Source of the DNA: Clostridium sp. MB40-C1
GTDB lineage: Bacteria > Bacillota > Clostridia > Clostridiales > Clostridiaceae
Length of the DNA stretch: 64,000 nucleotides
Reading direction: 5' to 3'
Assembly: GCF_030913655.1 (NCBI RefSeq)
Contig: NZ_CP133189.1
Span: 2,046,001 to 2,110,000, forward strand
Part shown: piece by piece, positions 53,276-63,106 of the stretch
Layout: every line of letters starts with the position of its first letter
How positions within the stretch are numbered: position 1 is the stretch's first letter
Made by a program: the position numbers and the translations under genes
Notes under the pieces: generated by a model
What the model was told of the DNA's origin: nothing
Databases searched by the model: none
The model's input: only the letters and a program-made list of their open reading frames with translations

Positions 53276-54024
53276 TTCAATGCTCCTTCATTTCCATATT
53301 TTAATTCATAATATTGATCTTTAGAAATAGCTTTAAATTTAACTACATCCCCAGCTTGAAGTAAACTTGGAATTTCACTATCAGGTCTAAAAAGGTTTAA
53401 TGGAGTTTTTCCTATAAGTTGCCATCCCCCTGGGGTAGAAATAGGGTATACACCTGTTTGACTGCCAGCTATTCCTACAGAACCTGCTGGTATAGATACT
53501 CTTGGAGTCTTTCTTCTAGGAGCTGCAATTTTTTCTGACATTCCTGCAAGATAAGGAAATCCTGGTGCAAATCCTATCATGTAAACTCTATTTTCACAAC
53601 TTGAATGAATATCTATAACTTCTTCTATAGAAATATTATTATAATCTGCAACAAATTTTAAATCTGGTCCAAACTCTTCTCCATAACAAACAGGGATCTC
53701 AACTATTCTAGGATTGTCTGAAATTCTATCTTCAAGCTTATAAACTATCTGCTCTATATTTGATGATATCAATTCATACGGGCTTTTGTTTTGTAATTTC
53801 TCATCACTTTGTGCCGCTTTAATTATCTCTAATGGATTATAAAATATTGTAATAGTTACAAAGGCCGGAACATATTCTATCATTCCCTTAATAGGATTTT
53901 TATCTAAATATTCGGATAAAGCTTTTATCTTTAAGTGAGTATTTATGTTAATTTTATTATTAAATTTTACAATAAGAGCACATTCTCCCATTGGACTTAT
54001 CTCTAATAATTTATCTTGTTTCAT
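53266..54024 (-). CDS. pxpB: 5-oxoprolinase subunit PxpB
   Basis: This 252-aa KipI-family subunit is related to the N-terminal half of allophanate hydrolase-type carboxyltransferases. YMIGFAPGFPYLAGMSEKIA, RRKTPRVSIPAGSVGIAG and TGVYPISTPGGWQLIGKTP are classic signatures. An upstream TTG extends the frame, but GGGGGG then 8 nt precede ATG 54024. It is the first gene of the pxpB-pxpC-pxpA-NRAMP-accB operon. Confidence 0.94.
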   Translation of the reverse strand: MKQDKLLEISPMGECALIVKFNNKININTHLKIKALSEYLDKNPIKGMIEYVPAFVTITIFYNPLEIIKAAQSDEKLQNKSPYELISSNIEQIVYKLEDRISDNPRIVEIPVCYGEEFGPDLKFVADYNNISIEEVIDIHSSCENRVYMIGFAPGFPYLAGMSEKIAAPRRKTPRVSIPAGSVGIAGSQTGVYPISTPGGWQLIGKTPLNLFRPDSEIPSLLQAGDVVKFKAISKDQYYELKYGNEGALKWA

Positions 54025-54494
54025 TTTAAATTCCCCCCAACCGATTCTCAATCTAACTTTCGCTAATACCTTATAAATATATTTTAACTCTATTTCATTA
54101 GTTTTTGCAAGTTTTTTTTACAATATTTCATGTTTAATTATTCATTTCTGTGAATTGAATAATTTTCAATGCACATATTCTCTATTCACTCTTTTTTACG
54201 CTTGTTTTAAGGCTATTTATATACATTATTGAATTTTATGATATTTTTTATTCATTTATATAATATTATATTCATGCACATGCAATAATTGTACTACTAT
54301 ATTTCATTCATTTTTTAAGTACGCACTTCTCAATGTTAATATTTTGATTTACGTTAAAAAATAATTAGTTTAAAGTAATAATTTTATATGTATGAATTAA
54401 AAATAGTAAAAATTGCACAATCTAAATATGATGAAATTTATATTTTTTATAAAGTAAATTTTATACGTAAAAACAATTAGAAAGGATTATAATT
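54025..54494. other. Intergenic region between divergent operons
   Basis: About 470 nt of AT-rich sequence should hold the promoters of the pxp operon and of the PTS IIC-like gene. I saw no clear operator, riboswitch or ORF. Confidence 0.5.
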
Positions 54495-55514
54495 ATGACT
54501 AAATCTAGAGATATTATTAAAAAAATTTTAAACCGCTATCTTATCAAAGCATTAAGTTTTATGGCCTTAGGACTTTTTTCTTCATTGATAATAGGACTCA
54601 TTTTATCACAAATTTCTAAAATACCAGGATTTGAATTTATTAAAATGTTTACAGATATTATTTCTGCAAAATCTCCAGTGGTAGGTTCTTCTATAGGAGT
54701 TGCCATAGCTTACGGATTAGAATGCTCTCCACTTACAATATTTTCATCTGCTGCAACAGGAGCCTTTGGATATACTTTGGGAGGACCAGTAGGTGCCTAT
54801 ATAGCTTCAACCTTTGGAGCTGAGATAGGTGAATTAATAGCTGGTAAAACTAAAATCGATATTATCTTAGTTCCTTCAATAACCATAATTTCAGGAAGTC
54901 TAAGTGGTAAGTTTGTTGGTCCATACATTTCTTTTTTTATGACAAACTTAGGTAATACAATAACCATAGCCACTAATCTTCATCCAATACCTATGGGTGT
55001 TATAGTTGCAACTCTTATGGGAATTGCCTTAACTGCACCTATAAGCAGCGCAGCTATTGCAATATCATTAAACATGTCTGGTCTCGCAGCCGGCGCTGCT
55101 ACAGTAGGTTGTTGCGCTCAAATGATTGGATTTGCTGTATCTAGCTACAGAGAAAATAAATTCTCAGGTTTAATATCGCAGGGTATAGGTACTTCCATGC
55201 TTCAAGTACCTAATATTTTTAAAAACCCTCTAATACTAATTCCACCAACACTTACTGGAGCAATTTTAGGTCCTGTTTCTACTACTATATTAAAATTAGA
55301 AAACATTCCTATAGGCGCTGGCATGGGTACAAGTGGCTTAGTTGGTCCACTAGGTACATTTAAAGCAATGGAATATTCTTTAGACTTTAAATCATTATTG
55401 TTTAGGATTGCTTTACTTGAATTTATCGCTCCAGCATTTTTATCTCTAATTTTTTCTGAATTTATGCGAAAGAAAGGATGGATTAAATTTGAAGATATGA
55501 AATTGAATATTTAA
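54495..55514 (+). CDS. PTS IIC-like membrane protein
   Basis: This 339-aa polytopic protein (about 9 TM) resembles the PTS_EIIC_2 group of sugar-transporter-like proteins. GLECSPLTIFSSAATGAFGY, GGPVGAYIASTFGAEIGELI and ATNLHPIPMGVIVATLMGIA are recurrent in that family. No IIA, IIB or HPr gene is nearby, so it may work without, or with unlinked, PTS partners. AGAAAGGA precedes the ATG. It ends at a very strong terminator. Confidence 0.8.
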   Translation: MTKSRDIIKKILNRYLIKALSFMALGLFSSLIIGLILSQISKIPGFEFIKMFTDIISAKSPVVGSSIGVAIAYGLECSPLTIFSSAATGAFGYTLGGPVGAYIASTFGAEIGELIAGKTKIDIILVPSITIISGSLSGKFVGPYISFFMTNLGNTITIATNLHPIPMGVIVATLMGIALTAPISSAAIAISLNMSGLAAGAATVGCCAQMIGFAVSSYRENKFSGLISQGIGTSMLQVPNIFKNPLILIPPTLTGAILGPVSTTILKLENIPIGAGMGTSGLVGPLGTFKAMEYSLDFKSLLFRIALLEFIAPAFLSLIFSEFMRKKGWIKFEDMKLNI

Positions 55515-55538
55515 ACTAAATATTACTATATCTGAACA

Positions 55539-55598
55539 AGAAAACAACACAATATATTGATTAACCTATAAATTAATCAATATATTGTGTTGTTTTCT
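55539..55598. terminator. 26-bp-stem terminator between convergent genes
   Basis: A perfect 26-bp stem (55539-55564 with 55573-55598) has an 8-nt loop. It lies between the PTS IIC-like gene (plus) and the symporter (minus). Confidence 0.88.
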
Positions 55599-55618
55599 GC
55601 ACTATAGTCTCCTTTTAA

Positions 55619-57013
55619 TTATACAGTTTTATTATATTTTATATTCTTACTATTAAAATACTTTGTAGCTAATAATAATGTAGTAGCACTAGTAATTAAC
55701 CCTACATATATAGAACTTATTTTAGGTAATCCTAAAATTATCCATAAACCGCTCATAACTGGAGCTAATATAATTGCATATATTCCTGCTTTAGAATTTA
55801 TCTTATCTTTAAATAATATTGCTACCAATGTAGGAACAAATATTGGGGTAGCTCTGAATACCATAGATATAAATCCCCACTCCAATATCATAGAATTTTT
55901 ATTTTTAATTACAATGAAAAAAGTAGCAATACCTATAATTATTATACTTACTTTTAATATAACCAATTGTTTTTTATCACTACATGATGGATTTAGTATA
56001 GTTTTATATATATCTCGAGCAAACATAGTTGCAATTCCTAATGACAATCCTGCCCCAGCAGCTATAGATGAAATTAAAATTGTTGCTATAGAAATTCCAG
56101 CTATAACTGGATGCAAATGTTTAATCAAAAACAAAGGGAAAGCTTCCTTTGCTTGAATACCTGGATAATGTATTCTCATATACATTCCTATAAAAGTACA
56201 TACTATTCCTACAGGTAATACAAAAAAAGCTGTCAAAAAAGCACTTTTTCTAGATACCTTACTATTTTTTCCTGCTATTATTGTTTGAAAGAACGTTTGA
56301 GTAGATAAAATTCCTACTATAGTAGATAAAATTGAAGCTATATCTTCTGAAATGCTTCCACTAAACAAATTAAGCCAAGGATCTCTTGGGAAAAAGGTTA
56401 TAATTTCTTTTGGAGCATTAAGCTTAAAAATTAATATCCCTCCACATATTAAACTTGTAACATATAAAAGTACTGTTTTTATTCCTCCGACCATAGCACT
56501 CCCCCAAAACCCTCCAAAAACTACATATGTAACAAGCAATAAAACCACTATACCAGTAGTTTTATTCATACTAATTCCAAATATAGCTGTAAATAAGGCG
56601 CTACAAGCAATCACTTGACCATTTACATGTATGAACATTCCCATAGATAATAATAAACTGGAGCAAGTTCTAGATTTTTGTCCATATGTACTTCCAATAA
56701 TCTGTGGTATAGTTTCAAAATTCTTTTTATCTACCTGCTTTGAATAAAATAATCCTAATATTATACTAGCTATGGATAGTCCTGTTATAAACCATATAGC
56801 TACAACTCCATGATTATAAGCCATCTGAACAGTTCCTACTGTAGCTGCACCACCAATTACTGTACCCATTAACATACTAGTAAGTCCTATTACACCTAAC
56901 TTATTTCCTCCTGTCATAAAATCTTTAGCTGTTTTAACTTTTAAGTTCCCTAAGTACCCAGCTATCCCAGTAAATACTAGAGTAATAATTGCACTAAATA
57001 CTATAATTTTCAT
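55619..57013 (-). CDS. Sodium:solute symporter family protein
   Basis: This 464-aa transporter of the SSS family has about 13 TM segments. It opens MKIIVFSAIITLVFTGIAGY and has DFMTGGNKLGVIGLTSMLMG, then TVIGGAATVGTVQMAYNHG, an SSS-typical first helix bundle. ISSIAAGAGLSLGIATMFARD lies in the middle. The substrate is unknown. GGGAG precedes the ATG. It is monocistronic. Confidence 0.86.
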   Translation of the reverse strand: MKIIVFSAIITLVFTGIAGYLGNLKVKTAKDFMTGGNKLGVIGLTSMLMGTVIGGAATVGTVQMAYNHGVVAIWFITGLSIASIILGLFYSKQVDKKNFETIPQIIGSTYGQKSRTCSSLLLSMGMFIHVNGQVIACSALFTAIFGISMNKTTGIVVLLLVTYVVFGGFWGSAMVGGIKTVLLYVTSLICGGILIFKLNAPKEIITFFPRDPWLNLFSGSISEDIASILSTIVGILSTQTFFQTIIAGKNSKVSRKSAFLTAFFVLPVGIVCTFIGMYMRIHYPGIQAKEAFPLFLIKHLHPVIAGISIATILISSIAAGAGLSLGIATMFARDIYKTILNPSCSDKKQLVILKVSIIIIGIATFFIVIKNKNSMILEWGFISMVFRATPIFVPTLVAILFKDKINSKAGIYAIILAPVMSGLWIILGLPKISSIYVGLITSATTLLLATKYFNSKNIKYNKTV

Positions 57014-57109
57014 ATAAATCTCCCATTTTATATTATTTAAAATTTATCTATATATTTAGATTGAGGGAAATATTTTTTAAATACAATCCATCTGAATCTA
57101 AAAAAAATT

Positions 57110-57254
57110 TTATCTAATGACACCCACTCTAATACTTCTATCTTCTACAAAGTGGAAGTAAAGAGTAGTTACGTCCTTGTATAACGGTTTTCCCTAAAGG
57201 ATAACGACTTCTAAGAAATAAAAACTCCCTCTAAAGACAAGAACCCTGTTTATA
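57110..57254. repeat. Structured repeat, copy 3 of 3
   Basis: A ~145-nt relative of 19425 and 24127 runs from TTATCTAATGACACC to AAGAACCCTGTTTATA. The stem that is ACTCCCAT/ATGGGAGT in copy 1 is TACTTC/GAAGTA here, which keeps pairing. An extra CGGTTTTCCCTAAAGGATAACG segment lies in the middle, duplicating GGATAACG. It is in the 382-nt gap 57014-57395, which otherwise looks empty. Confidence 0.7.
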
Positions 57255-57395
57255 ATCATATCTTTTTTTACATACATTTATATTATCAAAGATTCCTAGA
57301 CAACACAAAATATTCTCAAACTTAATACATAAAATTTAATAGAAAACTCATAAACATGTTTCTAAATTTGAATACTAATATTAGGAGGTGTTCTT

Positions 57396-57530
57396 ATGAA
57401 AAAATATAGAATTATGAACCATCACCATTTCAATTGTTTAAATAAACATGAAAAAATGTTCCTTGCAGGTATTATCGGATGTAGTTTTATGCGTGGAATA
57501 TTAGTGGGTATGTACCTAAATGATAAATAA
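57396..57530 (+). CDS. Small membrane-like protein (44 aa)
   Basis: AGGAGG precedes an ATG opening MKKYRIMNHHHFNCLNKHEK. The rest, MFLAGIIGCSFMRGILVGMY, is hydrophobic and could cross the membrane once, with a His/Asn-rich N-terminus. A terminator follows at 57608. The HHH and Cys residues could bind metal (speculation). No family was recognised. Confidence 0.58.
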   Translation: MKKYRIMNHHHFNCLNKHEKMFLAGIIGCSFMRGILVGMYLNDK

Positions 57531-57607
57531 TTTACTAGTAGAAAAACATTAAACAACATTTTAATTATTTTAACATTTCATGTGATTTGTAAATCCTATT
57601 AAAGTGA

Positions 57608-57648
57608 AAACTCTAAGAATTATAAATTTTTATTAATTCTTAGAGTTT
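57608..57648. terminator. Bidirectional terminator
   Basis: A 15-bp stem (57608-57622 with 57634-57648) lies between the 44-aa gene and the end of the ger operon. T-rich sequence follows. Confidence 0.85.
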
Positions 57649-57725
57649 CTATTTATATTTTTGTTCTATTCCTTATGTTTTTAAATTTATTCCATATCTC
57701 TCTCTTAATGCTTTAATTCTATTTG

Positions 57726-59150
57726 TCATTGTCTTGTTTTATCTTTTGTTCTTAAAAAAGAAGGCCTTTTTTTACTTAACTTTATATCACTAAAAATATA
57801 CTCCTTCAAATCACCCAAATTTGATGGAGCTAATGGAGCAGTAAAAGGTACTTGTAAACTTTCATTAGAAGTTATATTAATTACAATAAAAGTAATCCCT
57901 ATTGTATAACCAAATATTCCAAATGCTCCTGTTACAAAAATCAACATAAATTTTAATATTATAATCGGTTTTAGAAGTAATTGATCTGGAGCTATAAAAG
58001 AAGTCATTGTAGATAAAGAAATAATAATCACCGTAAGTGGACTAACTATTCCTGCTGTAACAGCTGCCTGACCAATTACAATAGTTCCCACAATTCCTAT
58101 AGCAGCACCTATCTCTTTAGGGAGTCTCAAACTTGCTTCTTTAAGTATTTCTGATACTATTTCCATAATTGTAATTTCTACTATATTACTTATAGGAACA
58201 GTAGACCTTGCTTCAGCTAAAGTTAATATATAATTAGCTGGAAGAATGTCCGGATGAAAACTTATAACAGCAATATAAAATGGTGATAACATTAAAGTTA
58301 TCATTAATGAAAGAACTCTTAAAAACTTTAAAAATACTGATAAATAAAGACTTTCATAATGATCATCGCTAGCATCTAAAAATTCTATAAATGTCTTTGG
58401 TAAAATTAGTGCTAAATTGCTTCCGTCAACAACAATACATATTTTCCCTTTTAACATTTCTGCGCATGCTTTATCAGGTCTTTCACATATGCCGACTTCA
58501 GGAAATATCCCCCACGTTTTTTTCTTTATGAATTTCTCAATATATGAGGAATCAATAATTCCATCAACATCTATTTTTTTTAATTTACTTTCCACCTCAT
58601 TAACATACTGAGAATTAGCTATATCTTCAATATAAATTACAGCAGTATTTGTTTTTGTTCTCTTGCCCACGCTAAATTTTTCTATTCTAAGCGATTCATC
58701 TTTTAACCTATAATGTATCAATGATAGATTTGTATCAAAGTTTTCAGTAAATGAATCTCTTGGCCCTTTTAAAGATGATTGTATAGCTGGAGCCTCTACA
58801 TTCCTTTTATCAACTTTATAAGTATTAGCTATTATATATTCTGGCTCTGTTGGTAAAATTATTACACACTTGCCTTTTATAACATAGTCTATAATTTTAT
58901 TTTCATCACTATCATTATCAATATCATCCATATAAACAATAGATTTTAAGATCAAATCTATTGTAATCTCCTGTTTATCATATTGTAATATAGGTTTTAT
59001 TATATCTTCTGAAATTCTTTTTCTATCTGTAATTTCTGGTATATATAATATGAATATTTGTTTATCTTTAGTATATATTTCTCTTATATGAATTCCTAAT
59101 TTCTCTATATTATTATTTTCAATGACTTTTTCATATTTAGTATTTTTCAT
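57726..59150 (-). CDS. gerA: GerA-family spore germination receptor A subunit
   Basis: This is the A subunit of a germinant receptor in the spore inner membrane. The 474-aa protein has a soluble N-terminal domain (about 1-245; VIEDIA-like core, VEAPAIQSSLKGPRDSFTEN and KTWGIFPEVGICERPD). Then follow about five TM segments (about 270-430; SPFYIAVISFHPDILPANYI, LRLPKEIGAAIGIVGTIVIG) and a basic tail. These match GerA-type subunits. It is the last gene of the B-C-A operon, 17 nt after gerC. Confidence 0.95.
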   Translation of the reverse strand: MKNTKYEKVIENNNIEKLGIHIREIYTKDKQIFILYIPEITDRKRISEDIIKPILQYDKQEITIDLILKSIVYMDDIDNDSDENKIIDYVIKGKCVIILPTEPEYIIANTYKVDKRNVEAPAIQSSLKGPRDSFTENFDTNLSLIHYRLKDESLRIEKFSVGKRTKTNTAVIYIEDIANSQYVNEVESKLKKIDVDGIIDSSYIEKFIKKKTWGIFPEVGICERPDKACAEMLKGKICIVVDGSNLALILPKTFIEFLDASDDHYESLYLSVFLKFLRVLSLMITLMLSPFYIAVISFHPDILPANYILTLAEARSTVPISNIVEITIMEIVSEILKEASLRLPKEIGAAIGIVGTIVIGQAAVTAGIVSPLTVIIISLSTMTSFIAPDQLLLKPIIILKFMLIFVTGAFGIFGYTIGITFIVINITSNESLQVPFTAPLAPSNLGDLKEYIFSDIKLSKKRPSFLRTKDKTRQ

Positions 59151-59167
59151 ATTTTCACCACATTGTT

Positions 59168-60307
59168 CTAATATTTATACTTCACTTTATAGTCAGATAA
59201 ATTTGTATTAGTAATTTTTGTTTTTACACTAACTATAACATCTGCTTTATCGTAATTTTCTCTCCAATTTATTTTCTTATAATTTTGAGGATCGTCAGCC
59301 CTAAAATACCTTGCAAATCCAAACATATCACATTTACAATCTTGTGACCTTTTTACACTTAACTCTACATCTTTTTTAATTTTTTCTGATACAAGATATT
59401 CAAATTCTTTTAACTCTTTATCACTTAAAGGCTCTAAATAATACTGATATGAAAGTTCCGCATTCAAATCTAAATCTATATTTATAACAATTTTTTTATC
59501 TTTATATTTTACTTTAATATCCCTTTTATTTATTTTAGTATCAAAAGATAACTTATTTTTAGGGTTTTTAGGACTATTTATTGTCTCTTGTCTATTAATA
59601 TTTTTCCCCTTAAGATATAAAATCCCACTAGTATCTTTTATATCTATAATATCTACTAACTTAGAATCTTTCATAACAGCTAATCCTAGGTATCTAACAT
59701 TTTTCTGTTCTATTCCAACGTATGGGAGCATATATCCTACATCTCCCATTGCTATATCAGAAAGAATTTCACCAATATCCTTGCTTACAGCTATTCCCCT
59801 ATCCCTTAAAAAATTTATGTTATCTTCTAAAAAAAATCCTACTGATAAATCATTCTCTATATCAGTATTTAAAAGTTGTCTTGGTGGTTCACGACTAACA
59901 AATGCAAAAAGAGTCTTTCTATAATCATATGTTTTATTAATTCTATTTATATATGGTTCAATCCCTTCTCTAGCATATTCTTTTCCAAAAACCACCACTC
60001 TTGTTGCACCTAAAAAAGTTTCATATGGACGTTTACTACTAAAATCTACTCTAAACTCTTCAAAAGTTTTTCCATAAGACAAATCCGTATAAACACTAGT
60101 TACATTTGTTTTTTCTTTTGCTTCTAATTTAGAAAAAAGTTTAGCTACTTCCCCTGTGACTTCTAGCATATCCCCTATACGATCAATCCCTATAGAAATT
60201 ACAATATTTTTTTTATTAATATCTCCGTAATCCCAACATCCTGTTAAAAATATAGAAAATAACATAAGCATACACACACTACAAATCTTACTAAATTTTT
60301 TCATCAT
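59168..60307 (-). CDS. gerC: Ger(x)C-family germination lipoprotein
   Basis: This is the C subunit of the germinant receptor. The 379-aa lipoprotein has a signal and lipobox IFLTGCWDYGDINKKN (modified Cys at about 24). The extracellular Ger(x)C fold has SFDTKINKRDIKVKYKDK and ends KTKITNTNLSDYKVKY. Its gene overlaps the B subunit gene by 17 nt and uses AAAGGTGA for initiation. Confidence 0.94.
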   Translation of the reverse strand: MMKKFSKICSVCMLMLFSIFLTGCWDYGDINKKNIVISIGIDRIGDMLEVTGEVAKLFSKLEAKEKTNVTSVYTDLSYGKTFEEFRVDFSSKRPYETFLGATRVVVFGKEYAREGIEPYINRINKTYDYRKTLFAFVSREPPRQLLNTDIENDLSVGFFLEDNINFLRDRGIAVSKDIGEILSDIAMGDVGYMLPYVGIEQKNVRYLGLAVMKDSKLVDIIDIKDTSGILYLKGKNINRQETINSPKNPKNKLSFDTKINKRDIKVKYKDKKIVINIDLDLNAELSYQYYLEPLSDKELKEFEYLVSEKIKKDVELSVKRSQDCKCDMFGFARYFRADDPQNYKKINWRENYDKADVIVSVKTKITNTNLSDYKVKYKY

Positions 60308-61382
60308 ATTTTTTCACCTTTGTAATAATAAAAAATATTATTGGTACAATAATTGTACAAAAAACCCCTAGATATTTGATTAATTGAGCAATCATAGGCA
60401 TTTTAATATAACTTCTTTTCGGCAAAATAGTTATAACAAAAGATATCATAAGGACAACTGCGGTTAAAAAATTTATATTAGTTTTTTTAAAACAATTACT
60501 TAGCAATTGAGAAGTACCATATGAATAAATAACTAATGTACAAAATATCCCCATAATCCAAGAAATTATAAATATGCCATCTAATCTCTTAAATAATTCT
60601 AAATAAGAAATATCTATTCTTCTAATTACAGCTAGCAATGCATCATTATAATGTACTATATCATCTACTCCCATTACCGAAATACATGACTCTACTATCA
60701 AGGCATACATAGCACCTATAAGCGCTACCATAAAAACATTATGCTTCCACACCCCTTTATTTCTTTCATTCATAGGTATAATACTTAATAATTCCATTCC
60801 CAAAAATGGAAAAACCATTTCAATAATTCCTTTCATGTAAGATTTAACTTCTAATGGATAAAAAAAAGGTCTTATATTTATTAATTCCCCTGCTGTAAAC
60901 ATAAGTAAATGAGTAATAATAATAGACATAATTATTACTATTCCATATAATTCGCATAATCTTGCAATAACTCTTAAACCCTTTGTAACTGCATAATATG
61001 TTATTAAATAATAAATCAAGCATATAACCCAAAGCGGTGTTTTCAAAAGTATTGTAAGTTTTATTACTATACTTGAATTTTCAACTATATAAGTTACGCT
61101 AATAAAGAAAAAAATTATATATATGGCTACAAGTATTGTTCTTAAGGTTTTTCCTAATAATAATTCTCCATATTCATATAGAGTCTTCTCTTTATACGTA
61201 TATGAAACATGTGTATTTATCCAAACTATTACACAAGCTATACATGTTGCAATTAATATAGCAATCCATGCTCCCGTACCTACCTTCTGAGCTATATTCT
61301 TAGGAAGCTCCAAATTTCCAAATCCCATAATAACTCCTAAAAGTATGAAAGCAATTTGTCTATTTGTAAGAAAATCTTTCAT
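60291..61382 (-). CDS. gerB: GerAB-type spore germination permease, B subunit
   Basis: This is the B subunit, an APC-superfamily transporter thought to bind the germinant. The 363-aa protein has ten TM segments. It opens MKDFLTNRQIAFILLGVIMG and has GFGNLELPKNIAQKVGTGAW, typical of endospore germination permeases. A later FPFLGMELLSIIPMNER is the conserved mid-region. It is the first gene of the operon (GGGAGG site), before gerC and gerA. Confidence 0.94.
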   Translation of the reverse strand: MKDFLTNRQIAFILLGVIMGFGNLELPKNIAQKVGTGAWIAILIATCIACVIVWINTHVSYTYKEKTLYEYGELLLGKTLRTILVAIYIIFFFISVTYIVENSSIVIKLTILLKTPLWVICLIYYLITYYAVTKGLRVIARLCELYGIVIIMSIIITHLLMFTAGELINIRPFFYPLEVKSYMKGIIEMVFPFLGMELLSIIPMNERNKGVWKHNVFMVALIGAMYALIVESCISVMGVDDIVHYNDALLAVIRRIDISYLELFKRLDGIFIISWIMGIFCTLVIYSYGTSQLLSNCFKKTNINFLTAVVLMISFVITILPKRSYIKMPMIAQLIKYLGVFCTIIVPIIFFIITKVKKYDEKI

Positions 61383-61686
61383 TATGTGTACCTCCCTAAG
61401 TATATAAGATAGTTTGCCAAAATATCCTGTACATTATTCTTAAATACTACTCATAAATTTGGTACTAGAATATCATTTATAATATACTACCTACCTTCTT
61501 TAAAAGGATTCATTAATTTTTAAAAAAGCTAAGTTAAAACTAGTTTTAAGTCAAATATTAAAATCTATGCACAGTCTTTTGGATATTAAAATAGGTTACT
61601 ACATAATTCATAAACTAAATAAATTATGTGGTAACCTACTTAAAATTAGAAATAAAGACAAGTCCAAAATGACTTGTCCAATTTAT
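61383..61686. other. Intergenic region with two hairpins
   Basis: This gap lies between gerB and the CoA-transferase gene, both minus. TAGGTTAC (61592-61599) pairs with GTAACCTA (61631-61638). GACAAGTC (61657-61664) pairs with GACTTGTC (61671-61678), followed on minus by T-rich sequence. The second is a likely terminator of the CoA-transferase gene. The ger promoter should be in 61390-61560. Confidence 0.6.
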
Positions 61687-62868
61687 CTAAATAACTGATT
61701 TTTTATAAAGATTATCTATTTCTTCTTTTGAATATCCTATAGCTGTAAGTACATCTTCATTATCTTGTCCTAATTCAGGGAAAATGTACTTTGCTTTTCC
61801 AGGAGTATCTGATAATTTTATTGGAACTCCTGTTAAAACCATATCCTTTCCTGAATTTTTAAAATTAGATATCTTATTTATCATATTTCTTGCTATAACT
61901 TGAGGATGTGAACACATCTCTTCCATATTCAAAACAGGAGTAAAACATATATTACTAGTAGCTAAAAATTCCACCCACTCATCTCTAGTCTTTTCAATAA
62001 TAATATTGCTTATATCTTCTATTAAGCTTTCTTGTTTTGCCTTATCCCATTGAAGCTTTATATATTCTTTTCTATCTATTCTTTCACAAAATTCCCACCA
62101 AAACTTTTCTTCTACTGCTCCAAGACTCACATATTTTTCATCCTTAGTTTTATATACATGATAACATGCATATCCACCTGTTAAAGTTTCATCACCTCTT
62201 TGTGGAAGATCTCCTGAACCAGACCACTCCCCTAATCCATAAGCTAATAAAGATATAGCTCCATCCATCATAGCTACATCACAAAGTTGTCCTTTTCCTG
62301 TCTTTTCCCTACTTGCTAAAGCTAAAAGAATAGCTATAACAGAATATAATGAACCTGCAGCTGTATCGGCAATTTGAACCCCACTTATAGCTGGATTTTC
62401 ATTATGATTTCCTATTTGATCAGTAACTCCTGCTAAACTTAAATAGTTAAGATCATGTCCAGCAGCGTCTCTTAAAGGTCCATCTAATCCATACCCAGTT
62501 AATGAGCAATATATCATTTCTTCATTTATATCTTTTAAAACTTCATATCCTAAGCCCATCTTATCCATAACGCCTGGTCTAAATTGATCTAGTACAACAT
62601 CACAATCTACTACTAGACTTTTAAATATTTCTTTTCCCTCTTCTTTTTTTAAATCTAAAGTTATACTTTTTTTATTGCGATTTACAGAAAAAAACCTGGA
62701 GCTCTCCCCCTCTATAAGTGGAGCTAATTTTCTTCCAAGCTCTCCTGTATTTGGTTGTTCTATTTTAATAACTTCAGCTCCAAAATCAGCTAATATTTGT
62801 GTACAAAGTGGTCCTGGAAGATATCTTGATAAATCTAGAATTCTAATTCCTTCTAATGGCAAACTCAT
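61687..62868 (-). CDS. Family III CoA-transferase (CaiB/BaiF)
   Basis: The enzyme moves CoA between carboxylic acids by a ping-pong or ternary mechanism. The 393-aa protein opens LPLEGIRILDLSRYLPGPLC and has QILADFGAEVIKIEQP, then FFSVNRNKKSITLDLKKEEG. YCSLTGYGLDGPLRDAAGHDLNY holds the catalytic Asp (D of GHDLNY). The family includes oxalate, carnitine and aryl-lactate CoA-transferases; the substrate here is unknown. AGGGGG precedes the ATG. No dehydratase or amino-acid Stickland genes lie next to it. Confidence 0.9.
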   Translation of the reverse strand: MSLPLEGIRILDLSRYLPGPLCTQILADFGAEVIKIEQPNTGELGRKLAPLIEGESSRFFSVNRNKKSITLDLKKEEGKEIFKSLVVDCDVVLDQFRPGVMDKMGLGYEVLKDINEEMIYCSLTGYGLDGPLRDAAGHDLNYLSLAGVTDQIGNHNENPAISGVQIADTAAGSLYSVIAILLALASREKTGKGQLCDVAMMDGAISLLAYGLGEWSGSGDLPQRGDETLTGGYACYHVYKTKDEKYVSLGAVEEKFWWEFCERIDRKEYIKLQWDKAKQESLIEDISNIIIEKTRDEWVEFLATSNICFTPVLNMEEMCSHPQVIARNMINKISNFKNSGKDMVLTGVPIKLSDTPGKAKYIFPELGQDNEDVLTAIGYSKEEIDNLYKKSVI

Positions 62869-63106
62869 ACTTCATCCCCCTATCCAATATATTAAATACA
62901 AGTATAATTATAGCAAATCCTTCAATCAATTCAAATATATAAGCATAAATACTGCTTAAAATAACTTTTCAGCTTTTAAAAATGACTTAAATTTCTATAT
63001 TTATTCATCTGAATGAATATTTTTAATAATAAAAAAATTTATATACGCCATATTTTCTGATAAAATATATATTAAAAGATATAAAAAACAAAAGGAGTGC
63101 TATTTA

